Origin: CAWEHU01 sp963808965
GTDB lineage: Bacteria > Pseudomonadota > Alphaproteobacteria > Acetobacterales > Acetobacteraceae
Direction of reading: 5' to 3'
Assembly (NCBI GenBank): GCA_963808965.1
Contig: CAWEHU010000030.1
Location: forward strand, 1 to 64,000
DNA: 64,000 bases
Shown: piece after piece, positions 27,690 to 36,422 of the stretch
How the letters are laid out: every line of letters starts with the position of its first letter
Numbering within the stretch: the stretch's first letter is position 1
The notes under the pieces: generated by a model
What the model was told of the DNA's origin: nothing
The model's input: only the letters and a program-made list of their open reading frames with translations
The model's database searches: none
Program-made: the position numbers and the translations under genes

Positions 27690-28505
27690 ATGGATCTCCT
27701 GGCGGCGTTGCGGTTGCAGATCGAATGGGGGGCGGACGAGGCCCTGGCCGACGAGCCGCTCGACCGCCTAAATCTCCTGGAGTTGCAATCGCCTGGAAGC
27801 GAAAGCCCTCTCCGGGTGCGGGAAGAGATCGGCCCGAGACCGGCATCGCAACCCGGTCCGCCAGTTTCGGCGCGGTCGTTCCCGGCCGTTTCCAGCCAGG
27901 CCACGCCGCCCGCGCGAGCTGCGGCGCTCGCGGACGCAGCCGGGACCGTGGAGGAGCTGCGGGCGGCGCTCGCCGGATTCGACGGCTGCGGTTTGCGCGA
28001 CACAGCGACCAACCTGGTGTTCGCCGACGGTAATCCCGACGCCCGACTGATGCTGATCGGGGATGCGCCCGGACCCGATGAGGACCGCAGCGGACGTCCC
28101 TTCACCGGGCGGGCCGGCGCTTATCTGGACCGGATGCTCGCCAGCATCGGGCTCGACAGGACCGAGGTGTTGCTCACCATGCTCATCCCCTGGCGTCCCC
28201 CCGGCAATCGCCCTCCAACCGATACCGAAATCGCAGCCTGTCTGCCGTTTCTGATGCGGCACATCGTTCTGATCCGCCCCCAACGCCTCGTCCTTCTGGG
28301 CGCACTCCCCGCCAAGGTCCTGCTCGGATCTAGAGGGTCCCGCGGAAAGCCAGGCGGCGATGTCACGTGGGCGGAGGCCGCCATCCCCGGAATCGGTTCC
28401 CTCCCAGCCTTGGTCATGCCGTCCCCGAGAGTAGCGATGGGAACCCCGGCCGCCCGCAAGCAATCCTGGACGGCCCTCCGCCTGCTGCATCGCACAATAA
28501 AATAG
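27690..28505 (+). CDS. Uracil-DNA glycosylase, family 4-like, with altered C-terminal motif
   Basis: About 271 residues. The N-terminal half is low-complexity linker; the catalytic domain begins GCGLRDTATNLVFADGN and has LIGDAPGPDEDRSGRPFTGRAG (uracil-binding loop, usually GEAPG) and IPWRPPGNRPPTD. At the place where family members carry the HP(S/A) minor-groove loop this protein reads ALVMPSPRVAM, with Met instead of His. Only two of the four usual cluster cysteines are evident. Activity is therefore uncertain although the fold is clear. Start ATG 27690; divergent from ETF-QO. Confidence 0.8.
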   Translation: MDLLAALRLQIEWGADEALADEPLDRLNLLELQSPGSESPLRVREEIGPRPASQPGPPVSARSFPAVSSQATPPARAAALADAAGTVEELRAALAGFDGCGLRDTATNLVFADGNPDARLMLIGDAPGPDEDRSGRPFTGRAGAYLDRMLASIGLDRTEVLLTMLIPWRPPGNRPPTDTEIAACLPFLMRHIVLIRPQRLVLLGALPAKVLLGSRGSRGKPGGDVTWAEAAIPGIGSLPALVMPSPRVAMGTPAARKQSWTALRLLHRTIK

Positions 28506-28639
28506 GCGGTCTCACGCGATAGTGAGTGGCTGTAAAAGCCAGGGATACTGCCGGAAGCGCGGCATCTTATCTCTAAAAGGAGATTCGTCTCGGCGCTAGG
28601 GGTTGCCCGACTTCGGGTTCGGCGGGTAGGCCCCGCCGC

Positions 28640-30486
28640 ATGCGAGGGATCGGTAAAACGCTCTCCCGCCTTCCCGCTGCCCGGGCATGGATCGCCGGGG
28701 CGGCGATCCTCGCCGGGGCAGCCGCCTCGGTCGCGCACGCGCAATCGACGGGATCAGGGAATGGCGATGAAACCGCGATGGCGATTCCACGCCTCGCGTC
28801 ACCCGGCGACGTCAGCGGAGTGGCTTTGCCACAGCCGCTCGCGCCGAGCGACGCCGCGCGCGTGAGGCGCATCTTCGCTCTGCAATCGCGCGGCAACATG
28901 GCCGAGGCCGCGGAGGAGACGTCGCAGCTCACCGATCCGACGTTGCTCGGTCCGATCTTGGCCAACCGCTATCTCGGCCGTTTTCACCGGGCCACGCCCG
29001 ACGAACTCATTGTTTGGCTCGAACGCCACGCCGACGAACCGGACGCGCCCGCGATTTATGCCTTGCTGACCAGACGCGCCCCGAAGGGCATGGTCATTCC
29101 TCCGCTGCCGAACGCGGACCGAGTCACCGAGGCCGCCACACCGGCACCCGCACCCGAGGACGCCGATCCGCGTGATCGGACGATTGCGCGGAATCCCCTG
29201 CTGGACCGCACGGTCGCGGCGCGGGCAGCCTCGGGCAACGATCGCTCCGCACTGCGACTGATCGCCATGACCAAGGGCCTCAGCGCCTCCTACACCGCCT
29301 TGCTGCGCGGTGAGGTGGCGCAGGCGCTGTTCACGCAGAACCGCGACGATGACGCCCTGGAGGTCGCTTCGAGCGCAATTCATCACACGCCTGATGACGA
29401 ACAGGTAGGGCTTCCCGGCTACATCGCGGGACTCGCTGCTTGGCGAATGGAGCGGATGAACCTGGCACTGTCCTCGTTCGAACGTGCTTGGCGCGCGCCG
29501 GTGGCCCCGAGCGCGATGCGCGCGGCGGCGGCCTTCTGGGCGGCTCGCGCAAGTCTGCACACGCGCGACATCCCGGGTTATGTCATGTGGATGAAGCGCG
29601 CGTCCGTCGAGCCGCGCACATTCTACGGCCTTCTGGCACGTCAGGCGCTCGGGCTCGGATTCGGCTTCCAGGGGATACGCGAGACGCTGGCCGAAGCGGA
29701 TGTGAATGCCCTCGCCGCGACTTCCGAAGGCGTGCGTGCCTTTGCCTTGTTGCAAGTCGGCGAGCAGGATCGGGCGGAAGCCGAGCTTCGTCAGTTATGG
29801 TCTCGGGCCAAGGACGAATTCGTCATTGATGCGATCGGTGCTGCTGGTCGCCAGCCAGGCCGGACTGATCGATCTTGCCGCGCAGCTCGCCGACGTCGTG
29901 CAAACCGCCGACGGACGGCCGCGCGACAATCTTCGTTTCCCGGTGCCGCGGTTGAACCCGCGTGGCGGAATTCAAGGTCGACCCGGCGCTGATTTACGGG
30001 CTTGCCCGCGTCGAGTCGAATTTCAACGCCTCCGCCGTCTCTCCGGTGGGCGCGCGCGGACTGATGCAGATCATGCCAGTCACGGCCGGCTACATCGCGA
30101 ACGATCCATCCGTTGCGCGGCGTTTGCACGACCCGGCGCTCAATCTCGATCTAGGACAGCGATACGTCGCCTATCTGGCCGACCACGACGCGATCGACGG
30201 CGATCTGATCCGGGTGTTAGCGAGCTACAATGCTGGCCCCGGCAGTTTCGCGCGCTGGAGCGCCGACATTCGCGACGGCGGCGATCCGCTGCTGTTCATC
30301 GAGGCGATTCCGATCACGGAGACGCGCAATTTCGTTCAGCACGTTCTTGCCTATACGTGGATCTACGCGGCGCGCCTGCATCTGCCCGCACCGAGTCTGG
30401 AGGCGCTGGCCGCCGGTGCATTTCCCCGGTTCACAGTTCTGGACCGGCCCGCGTCCATCACGACGATCGCCGCGCGGCTGCACTGA
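28640..30486 (+). CDS. Soluble lytic murein transglycosylase, SLT family (two +1 frameshifts)
   Basis: A ~615-residue periplasmic peptidoglycan lyase read across two shifts. A signal peptide (AAILAGAAASVAHAQ) is followed by an all-helical U-shaped region. The frame breaks near 29835, where RSVLLVASQAGLIDLAAQLA continues in the next frame, and again near 29957, where VAEFKVDPALIYGLARVESNF resumes. The catalytic domain has the Glu in ARVESNF, then GARGLMQIMP and VLASYNAGPG. All domains are present if two single bases are removed. It cleaves the MurNAc-GlcNAc bond to 1,6-anhydro ends. Confidence 0.87.
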
Positions 30487-30520
30487 TCTGCTGGGTGTTT
30501 CGCCGGCGGACGCCCGCGAT

Positions 30521-30953
30521 TCACAATTTCGGTTTCAAGGCGAAATCCTTACTGAAGGGATCACGGATTGTGAGGCGTCCGTCGATTACGCGGCCGTCTT
30601 GCATATCCTCGGATAACAGAGTGGAACAACTCTGATTCCACCGCCGAGGCGATGATAAGGGCGTCGTAGAAGCTCAATCCGTCCCGTTCGGCGATCTCCA
30701 GCGCGGCTTCGTGCGTTGCAACCGTAATCGGCAGCGGTTCCGGGCACAGGATGCGGAATGCCGTCAGCGCCGTGGCCACTTCCGGCCAGGAGCGCTGTAG
30801 CTTCCGTCGCGCAACATTCGCGAACTCATTGAGCACCTGCACGCTGATCACGCCGCCTTGCGCCAGCAAAGTGATCGCCGCGGGGTTTCGAAGATCATCC
30901 TTGACCACCGCATAAACGAGAACGTTGGTGTCAAAAAATGTCTCACCGTTCAT
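30521..30953 (-). CDS. PIN-domain ribonuclease toxin, VapC family (C-terminal frameshift)
   Basis: About 143 residues. The first acidic active-site residue is in FFDTNVLVYAV and the second in LSFYDALIIASA. The current frame continues to 30561 with an aberrant basic tail, but a +1 shift near 30628 reveals the normal VapC ending CSTLLSEDMQDGRVIDG then LTIRDPFS, stopping at 30521. Start ATG 30953 (or 30962) overlaps the antitoxin end. The pair is a type II toxin-antitoxin module; VapC toxins cleave tRNA or rRNA. Confidence 0.85.
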
Positions 30954-31173
30954 TCGCGTCATCGCGGCTGAACCGGAAGCCGGGCGGCGGCGTCCATTGG
31001 AGCGCCTTGAGCCGGGCAAGAGCGCGTTCCCGGCTACCGTCCCGGCTCACCTTGAACGCGCGCTCTCCGGCGATCTCGATCTCGATCTCGTCGCCCTCCT
31101 TGAGGCCAAGCGCCTCAACGACCGATGCAGGCAGGCGCACCGCAAGACTATTGCCCCACTTCCCAAGTTGCAC
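30943..31173 (-). CDS. AbrB/MazE-type antitoxin of the VapC pair
   Basis: A 76-residue SpoVT-AbrB swapped-hairpin protein: QLGKWGNSLAVRLPASVVEALGLKEGDEIEI is the DNA-binding part, and the C-terminal RALARLKALQWTPPPGFRFSRDD would wrap the toxin. The start is GTG 31173. It overlaps the toxin start by about 11 bases, typical coupling. A TATAAA-like box (minus strand, about 31205-31210) lies ~32 bases upstream and may be the -10 of the autoregulated promoter. Confidence 0.85.
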   Translation of the reverse strand: MQLGKWGNSLAVRLPASVVEALGLKEGDEIEIEIAGERAFKVSRDGSRERALARLKALQWTPPPGFRFSRDDANER

Positions 31174-31204
31174 GTCTCGGCCCTTTCTTGGATATCCGGG
31201 CCAA

Positions 31205-31210
31205 ATTTAT
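31205..31210 (-). promoter_or_regulatory. Possible -10 element of the toxin-antitoxin operon
   Basis: On the minus strand the sequence reads GGTATAAATTTGG, unusually AT-rich for this window, about 32 bases before the antitoxin GTG. No good -35 at 16-18 bases is apparent, so this is only suggestive. Confidence 0.3.
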
Positions 31211-31247
31211 ACCAAATCCCGGGGTCGAGCCCAGCGCGACCGGAGAG

Positions 31248-32141
31248 CTAAGCCGCCGCGGCGGACGTTGCTTGGGGCGCGGCTGTGCGGCGGACGCGGA
31301 CGCGGCGGATGCGGCGGGCGTCGGCATCGAGCACGCGAAACTCGATCCCGGACGGGTGGCTGATCACCTCCCCGCGTGCCGGCACCCGGCCCGCGAGGGT
31401 GAAAACGAGGCCGCCCACCGTGTCGATGTCGGCCTGGCGTTCATCGTCCGTAAGCACGGGACCGATGCGCTGCTCGAACTCCTCGACCGGCAGGCGCGCA
31501 TTCACGTCGAGCGCGCCGTCGGGTCGTTCCGAGACCATGGGACTGACGACCTCGTCGTGTTCGTCGGCGATGTCACCAACAATCGTCTCCACCAGATCTT
31601 CAATCGTGACCAGGCCATCGATACCGCCGTACTCGTCCACCACGAGCGCGAGGTGCATCCGCGCCTGCCGCATCTGCAACAGGAGATCGAGCACCGGAAT
31701 TTGAGGCGCCACCATCAGCGGCCGGCGAAGGATTGCCTGGAGCGAGAATGCCTCCTTGCGTCCGACATAGGCGAAGACGTCCTTGATGTGGATCATCCCC
31801 GCGACGTCATCGAGTTGTTCGCGATAGACCGGCAGGCGGGAATGACCGTCCACCCGGATCTGATCGAGCGCCTGCTCGAGCGTCACGTCCAGCCGCATCG
31901 CGACGATGTCGGCGCGCGGGACCATCACGTCATCGGCGGTCGTCTCTCGCAAGCGGAGCACGTTGGCGATGAGCGCCCGCTCCTGCCGGTCCAACTCGGG
32001 CGTCACACCTGGGGTTTGCGGAGCGGCGGCCGCTTCCTGCACCAGTTCCGCGATCAACTCGCGGACGCTGTGCTCGAGCGCGCGCCGTCGCAGGCGCTGG
32101 CGAATGCGCGCCAGTAGCGGAAATCGCCCCGAGCCGCTCAT
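31248..32141 (-). CDS. corC: CorC/HlyC-type CBS-domain protein
   Basis: About 297 residues: two CBS domains (VMVPRADIVAMRLD to GMIHIKDVFAYVG; RRPLMVAPQIPV to YGGIDGLVTIEDLVETIVGDI) and a C-terminal CorC/HlyC transporter-associated domain (LDVNARLPVEEFEQ; DTVGGLVFTLAGRVP). It lacks the N-terminal membrane domain of long CorC/CorB proteins, as usual for the ybeY-linked form. Proposed role: magnesium/cobalt efflux regulation. Start ATG 32141 overlaps the ybeY stop (ATGA), which favours it over the ATG at 32153. Confidence 0.88.
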   Translation of the reverse strand: MSGSGRFPLLARIRQRLRRRALEHSVRELIAELVQEAAAAPQTPGVTPELDRQERALIANVLRLRETTADDVMVPRADIVAMRLDVTLEQALDQIRVDGHSRLPVYREQLDDVAGMIHIKDVFAYVGRKEAFSLQAILRRPLMVAPQIPVLDLLLQMRQARMHLALVVDEYGGIDGLVTIEDLVETIVGDIADEHDEVVSPMVSERPDGALDVNARLPVEEFEQRIGPVLTDDERQADIDTVGGLVFTLAGRVPARGEVISHPSGIEFRVLDADARRIRRVRVRRTAAPQATSAAAA

Positions 32142-32596
32142 GCCCGCTTCCACGGATTGGGCACCCGAAGCCGGCGTAGGATGCGGGCTTCGGCCATCTC
32201 CATACGACGGGCCTCCCCGGCTCCCTGGTGATCATGGCCCGAGAGGTGCAAGGCGCCATGCACGATCAGATGCGCCAGGTGATGGGCGGGCCGGCGAGAT
32301 GCCGCGGCCGCTTCGCGCCGGAGCGTCCCGAGCGCAAGAATCACCTCGCCGGCCGCCTCTTCGCCCGCCGGCTCGAAGGTGAGCACGTTGGTGGGCTTGT
32401 TCCGTCCCCGAAAGCGCGCGTTCAGCCGCTTCACGGTGCGGTCATCCGCGAGCACGACCGCGCCCACGCCCCCCGCCGCTAGGGCCGCGCGGGCTGCAAG
32501 AGCATCTGGGCCGCGAATGAGGCGTCTCCAGGCGGGCTCTGTCACGGTCACCGGGATCCCCGCTCGCGCGGGGCTACGACTTCGTCCGGACTCCAT
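32138..32596 (-). CDS. ybeY: Endoribonuclease YbeY
   Basis: A ~152-residue metal-dependent RNase for 16S rRNA 3' maturation and ribosome quality control. The zinc motif HLIVHGALHLSGHDH is diagnostic, and NKPTNVLTFEP precedes it. The ATG at 32596 gives an N-terminus encoded by a REP-like palindrome (32558-32573). GTG 32551 or 32545 directly after the palindrome would give the more usual YbeY start (VTVTEPAWRRL). The gene lies between phoH and corC in the classic order. Confidence 0.92.
   Translation of the reverse strand: MESGRSRSPARAGIPVTVTEPAWRRLIRGPDALAARAALAAGGVGAVVLADDRTVKRLNARFRGRNKPTNVLTFEPAGEEAAGEVILALGTLRREAAAASRRPAHHLAHLIVHGALHLSGHDHQGAGEARRMEMAEARILRRLRVPNPWKRA
32558..32573. repeat. 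REP-like palindrome at the 5' end of ybeY
   Basis: CCCCGC-TCGC-GCGGGG is a perfect 6-bp stem with a 4-base loop, flanked by GGGATCCC-like sequence as in the paaD-paaE repeats. It lies inside the longest ybeY frame, so either it is translated or ybeY starts downstream of it at a GTG. Confidence 0.5.
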
Positions 32597-32597
32597 C

Positions 32598-33674
32598 CTA
32601 TGTGCCGATCGCCTCTCCGGGACGTGCGGCCTCCCGCGAACGCCGCGTCTCCCGGCGCTTCTCGCCCTCCGCCGCGTCGCGCTGTTCGTAGGCGCCCACG
32701 ATCGCCGCGACAAGCGGATGCCGCACCACGTCGCGTCGATCGAACCGGACGACGGTAATCCCCGGCAGGCCCTCAAGCGTATCCAGCGCATCGCGGAGGC
32801 CGGACTGCGTGCCGGGGGGCAGGTCCACCTGGCTCAGATCGCCGGTGATCACCATGCGCGTTCCCTCGCCCATGCGGGTCAAAAACATTTTCATCTGCAC
32901 AGGCGTGGTGTTCTGGGCTTCGTCCAGGATCACGAAGGAGTGGGCCAAGGTTCGTCCACGCATGAAAGCCAGTGGGGCGACCTCGATTTCTCCGCTCCCG
33001 AGTCGACGGATCACTTGCTCGGCGGGCATCATATCGTGGAGCGCGTCGTATAGCGGGCGGAGATAGGGGTCCACCTTCTCCTTCATGTCGCCGGGCAGGA
33101 AGCCGAGCCGCTCTCCAGCTTCGACGGCGGGACGTGACAGCACGATCCGATCGACCTTCCCGGCCTGCAACATGGCGACGGCTTGCGCCACGGCGAGATA
33201 GGTTTTGCCGGTTCCGGCCGGTCCGACCCCGAATACCATCTCCTGGCCGGCAAGCGCCTCCATGTACGCGGCCTGGCCCGGGCTACGCGGCCCGACTGCC
33301 CCGCGCCGCGTTCGGATTGCCGGGAAATCCGATAGCGGCAACCGCGGATCCGCCTCGCTGTCTGATAGCCGGATCGCCGCCTCCACCTCCGGCCGTCCGA
33401 CACTCTCGCCACGTTCCAGGCGGCGCCACAGGCCCTGCAACGTAGACTGGGCGGCATCTACCCGCGCCGGGTCCCCGGCGATCGCCACCCGGTTACCCCG
33501 GCACGACATACGTACCCCGAGCGCCTGCTCGATGCGGACCAGATGGCGGTCATGGTCGCCAAGAAGCAGAGGCAGAAGCGTGTTGTCGCTGAATTGGAGG
33601 GTGACGGCTTTGCCGCCGGACTGGCCTGGCGACGGCGCGAGAGGGGTCGGTGAGGGCGGGGAGAGGTGTGTCAA
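32598..33674 (-). CDS. phoH: PhoH-like ATPase
   Basis: A ~358-residue P-loop protein of the PhoH family found beside ybeY. It has an N-terminal KH-like RNA-binding part (HLVRIEQALGVRMSCRGNRVAIAG), Walker A GPAGTGKT, RPAVEAGERLGFLPGD, Walker B SFVILDEAQN and sensor VITGDLSQVDLP. No ATG fits the N-terminus; a TTG at 33674 overlapping the miaB stop (TTGA) is the best candidate and aligns with family starts just before LQFSDN. The longer frame to 33860 is the 3' end of miaB. Likely acts in RNA metabolism with YbeY. Confidence 0.88.
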   Translation of the reverse strand: MTHLSPPSPTPLAPSPGQSGGKAVTLQFSDNTLLPLLLGDHDRHLVRIEQALGVRMSCRGNRVAIAGDPARVDAAQSTLQGLWRRLERGESVGRPEVEAAIRLSDSEADPRLPLSDFPAIRTRRGAVGPRSPGQAAYMEALAGQEMVFGVGPAGTGKTYLAVAQAVAMLQAGKVDRIVLSRPAVEAGERLGFLPGDMKEKVDPYLRPLYDALHDMMPAEQVIRRLGSGEIEVAPLAFMRGRTLAHSFVILDEAQNTTPVQMKMFLTRMGEGTRMVITGDLSQVDLPPGTQSGLRDALDTLEGLPGITVVRFDRRDVVRHPLVAAIVGAYEQRDAAEGEKRRETRRSREAARPGEAIGT

Positions 33675-35076
33675 GCGCAGGCAAGCTCCTTCCGTTGGGT
33701 TTCGAGCACTCCGGACAGGGAGTTGGGGAGAGCGGCGAGCGATCTTCACGGGAATTTCCGCGCCGATCAGATCTGCGGAACCGGAAACATGGACGGGCTG
33801 AAGAAAGGGCGAGCGGCCGGCTATCTGTCCCGGATGCCGGCCCCGTCCCGTGAACAGCACCGGCAGCGTACAGGTTCACGCACGCCCGATTGAACGCGGC
33901 CTGCTGCGACCGGAGAAGGCTCTGAAGAGCCTGCAACCGTCGGTCCTTCTCCTTCTCCGCGACGTGACCGGGCGCGGTCGCGGCGGGCGTGCCGGGCCGG
34001 GGAGAGTATTTGAAGCTGAAAGCCTGCGCGAAACCGATAGCGCGCACGAGATCGAGCGTCGCGGCGAAGTCGGCTTCGGTCTCGCCTGGGTGGCCGACGA
34101 TGAAATCCGACGAGAGGGCGATTTCCGGCTGAGCTGACCGCAGTTTCTCGACCGTGCCGCGATAATCCGCGGCGCGATGCCTCCGGTTCATCGCCGCAAG
34201 CATCCGGTCGGACCCGGACTGTACGGGCAGGTGAAGGAAAGGCATGAGTGTCGGCAGCTCGCGGTGCGCGGCGATAAGGTCGTCGTCCATATCGCGGGGA
34301 TGCGATGTTGTGTAGCGCAGCCGCAGCAGTCCGGGGATCTCGGCCAGCTCGCGGATCAGCCGGCCGAGGCGCCAATCGGTCCCGTTCAGGCCCTCGCCGT
34401 GCCAGGCATTCACGTTCTGCCCCAGAAGCGTGATCTCCTTCGCACCTTGCGCCACCAGCCGGCGCGCCTCCGCGATCACCGCCGCCGCTGGACGGCTGGC
34501 CTCGGCGCCGCGCGTATACGGCACAACGCAGAACGAGCAGAATTTGTCGCAACCCTCCTGGATCGTGAGGAAGGCGGTCAGGCCCGGCGGTGAGGCCGCG
34601 TCGGGCAGGAAGTCGAACTTATCCTCGGCCGGGAAGTCCGTCTCGATGACGGTTCCGGCCGCCCGTGTGGCCCGCGCCACCATCTCGGGCAGGCGATGAT
34701 AGGTTTGCGGACCGAGCACGATATCGACGAAGGGCGCGCGCGCGAGAATCTCCGCCCCTTCCGCCTGCGCCACGCAGCCGGCGACGGCGAGGATCATCCG
34801 GTTCCCGGTCGCCTCGCGCTCCTCCTTCAGCACGCGCAGGCGGCCGAGTTCGGAAAAGACCTTTTCCGCCGCCTTGTCGCGGATGTGGCAGGTGTTGAGG
34901 ATCACCATGTCCGCCTGATCCGGGGCAGTGATCGGCGCGTACCCAAGCGGAGCCAGGACGTCCGCCATCCGGGCGCTGTCATAGACGTTCATCTGACAGC
35001 CCCAGGTGATGAGGTGCAGCCGTTTCCGCTTGGCGGGTCCGGTCCCTTCCTCGCCTGCCTGGTACGTCCCGGTCAT
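33671..35076 (-). CDS. miaB: tRNA-2-methylthio-N6-dimethylallyladenosine synthase MiaB (two +1 frameshifts near the 3' end)
   Basis: A radical-SAM methylthiotransferase modifying A37 of tRNAs. The UPF0004 cysteines are in TWGCQMN, NTCHIR and AGCVAQ; the radical-SAM cluster is CDKFCSFC. Around 33875 the frame breaks after FNRACV, and the next frame gives TLPVLFTGRGRHPGQIAGRS, the TRAM region. A second shift near 33738 restores LPNSLSGVLETQRKELACA and the stop at 33671. Two single-base removals give a normal ~467-residue protein. It heads the miaB-phoH-ybeY-corC operon. Confidence 0.92.
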
Positions 35077-35255
35077 GGGAAGCTCTCCGCCTTGCCCGCC
35101 GGATAGGCCCGGCTGGAAAAGGCGGGAGGAATCGGTTGCTCGTGCGGCCGGGTCAAGCGTCCGGCCCGCGCAATTCGGATCCCGTGATTGCCTCCGTCAC
35201 AGCCGCAATGTGGCAGAAAATTTCGCGGCAGTGTCAACTGCTCCACGCATGAGGC

Positions 35256-36210
35256 TTACGCGAACACCGCAGGGCTGCCCTCCGCGATCCCGGCTTGGTC
35301 TCCCGCGGCTGCCGGCCGGACGGGGCGGTTCTGTCGCAACGTCGCCGCGCCGTCGGCCGCGGCAGACCAGACCGCGGCCGCGAGCGCCTTCCGGTGGGGA
35401 AAATCCACGGGGTCCAGCGGTGGGTGGAGCATCACGCTGGCGCGCAGCCCGCGATGCTGGACGAGGCGCCAGAAATGCGAGGCGATATCCATATCGCCGT
35501 ACCACGCGAACAGGGGCCGATTGGCGCGCCCGGTCGGAAGGCCGGCGAGACGGTCGTAGACGACCGAAACGGGCTGGATCAGCGGTGGATTCTCGCCCTC
35601 TGCCACGGCGAAAAACGAGGAGCGGAACGGCAGCACGCGCGAGCCGTCCGAGGTGGTCCCTTCCGGGAAGAGGACCAGATTGTCCCCGGCTTCCAGGCGT
35701 TCCTGGATGGCATCGCGCTCCCGCCCGGGTACTGAGGCGCTGACGGCTGACGAACACCGTCCGGCCCAGTTTCGCGACGGTGCTGACCAATGGCCAGCGG
35801 GCCACGTCTTCCTTCGATATGAAACACGTTTCGAGCTTGCCCCCCAGCACCGGCACGTCCACCCACGAGGAGTGGTTGGAGACGAACACGACCGGACGGC
35901 CGCCCGGATGATTTGCGGGCGCGCCGATCAGGCGCACGCGCATCCCGAGCAGGCGCGTGAACACGGCCCAGTAGAAGCGCGGGAATAATACCTTCGCGCG
36001 GCCGGGCAGCAGCAGACAGATTGCCTGAACCGTGACTGCCAGCACTGTCCAGACCACGATGAGCGCCGCGCGGCAAACAGCGCGCGAGGCGCGAAACACG
36101 CATCGGCCGATCCCGCCGTGAAACGGGAACGTCTCGTTCGCCGGGCTGCGTTCCCCGGTATGGCGCAAGGGCCAGGCCATACGGCGCAGGCGACTTGGGC
36201 TTTCCTGCAT
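35256..36210 (-). CDS. 1-acyl-sn-glycerol-3-phosphate acyltransferase (PlsC family; +1 frameshift near 35730)
   Basis: A ~318-residue membrane acyltransferase making phosphatidic acid. An N-terminal membrane segment (ALIVVWTVLAVTVQAICLLL) is followed by the HX4D motif in NHSSWVD, then FISKEDVARWPL. The frame breaks in CCCGGGCGGGAG near 35730, and the next frame supplies ERDAIQERLEAGDNLVLFPEGTTSD (the FPEGT motif) and VVYDRLAG. Removing one G restores a normal protein ending at 35256. Located 180 bases upstream of miaB, same strand; tamA is divergent. Confidence 0.85.
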
Positions 36211-36264
36211 ACGCTGGAGATATGCCCCCGCTTGTGTCGAAACAATGATGGTGGTCTCCCCGAT

Positions 36265-36367
36265 CCCCTTCCCAGAAGGGGAGGGACTTGAGTGCGCCTC
36301 CCTCCGGTGCGGGACGGCAGCGGTTTCTTTTCCCCTCCCGTTCCGGGACAGGGCAGGGGAGGGGAAA
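36265..36367. repeat. Two purine/pyrimidine inverted repeats in the plsC-tamA gap
   Basis: CCCCTTC-CCA-GAAGGGG at 36265-36281 and TTTCCCCTCCC (36329-36339) pairing with GGGAGGGGAAA (36357-36367) around a 17-base loop. Both are perfect stems in the 212-base divergent intergenic region. They may be another dispersed repeat type of this genome or affect tamA expression. No function can be assigned from sequence. Confidence 0.5.
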
Positions 36368-36422
36368 CACGCCGACGCGTACCTTCCCCAAGGCGATCGC
36401 GAATCGGGCTACGCTCGCCCGG

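Noticed and set aside
33675..33860. N-terminal extension of PhoH to 420 residues
   Set aside because: Those residues are the TRAM-domain end of MiaB reached after a frameshift, not part of PhoH.
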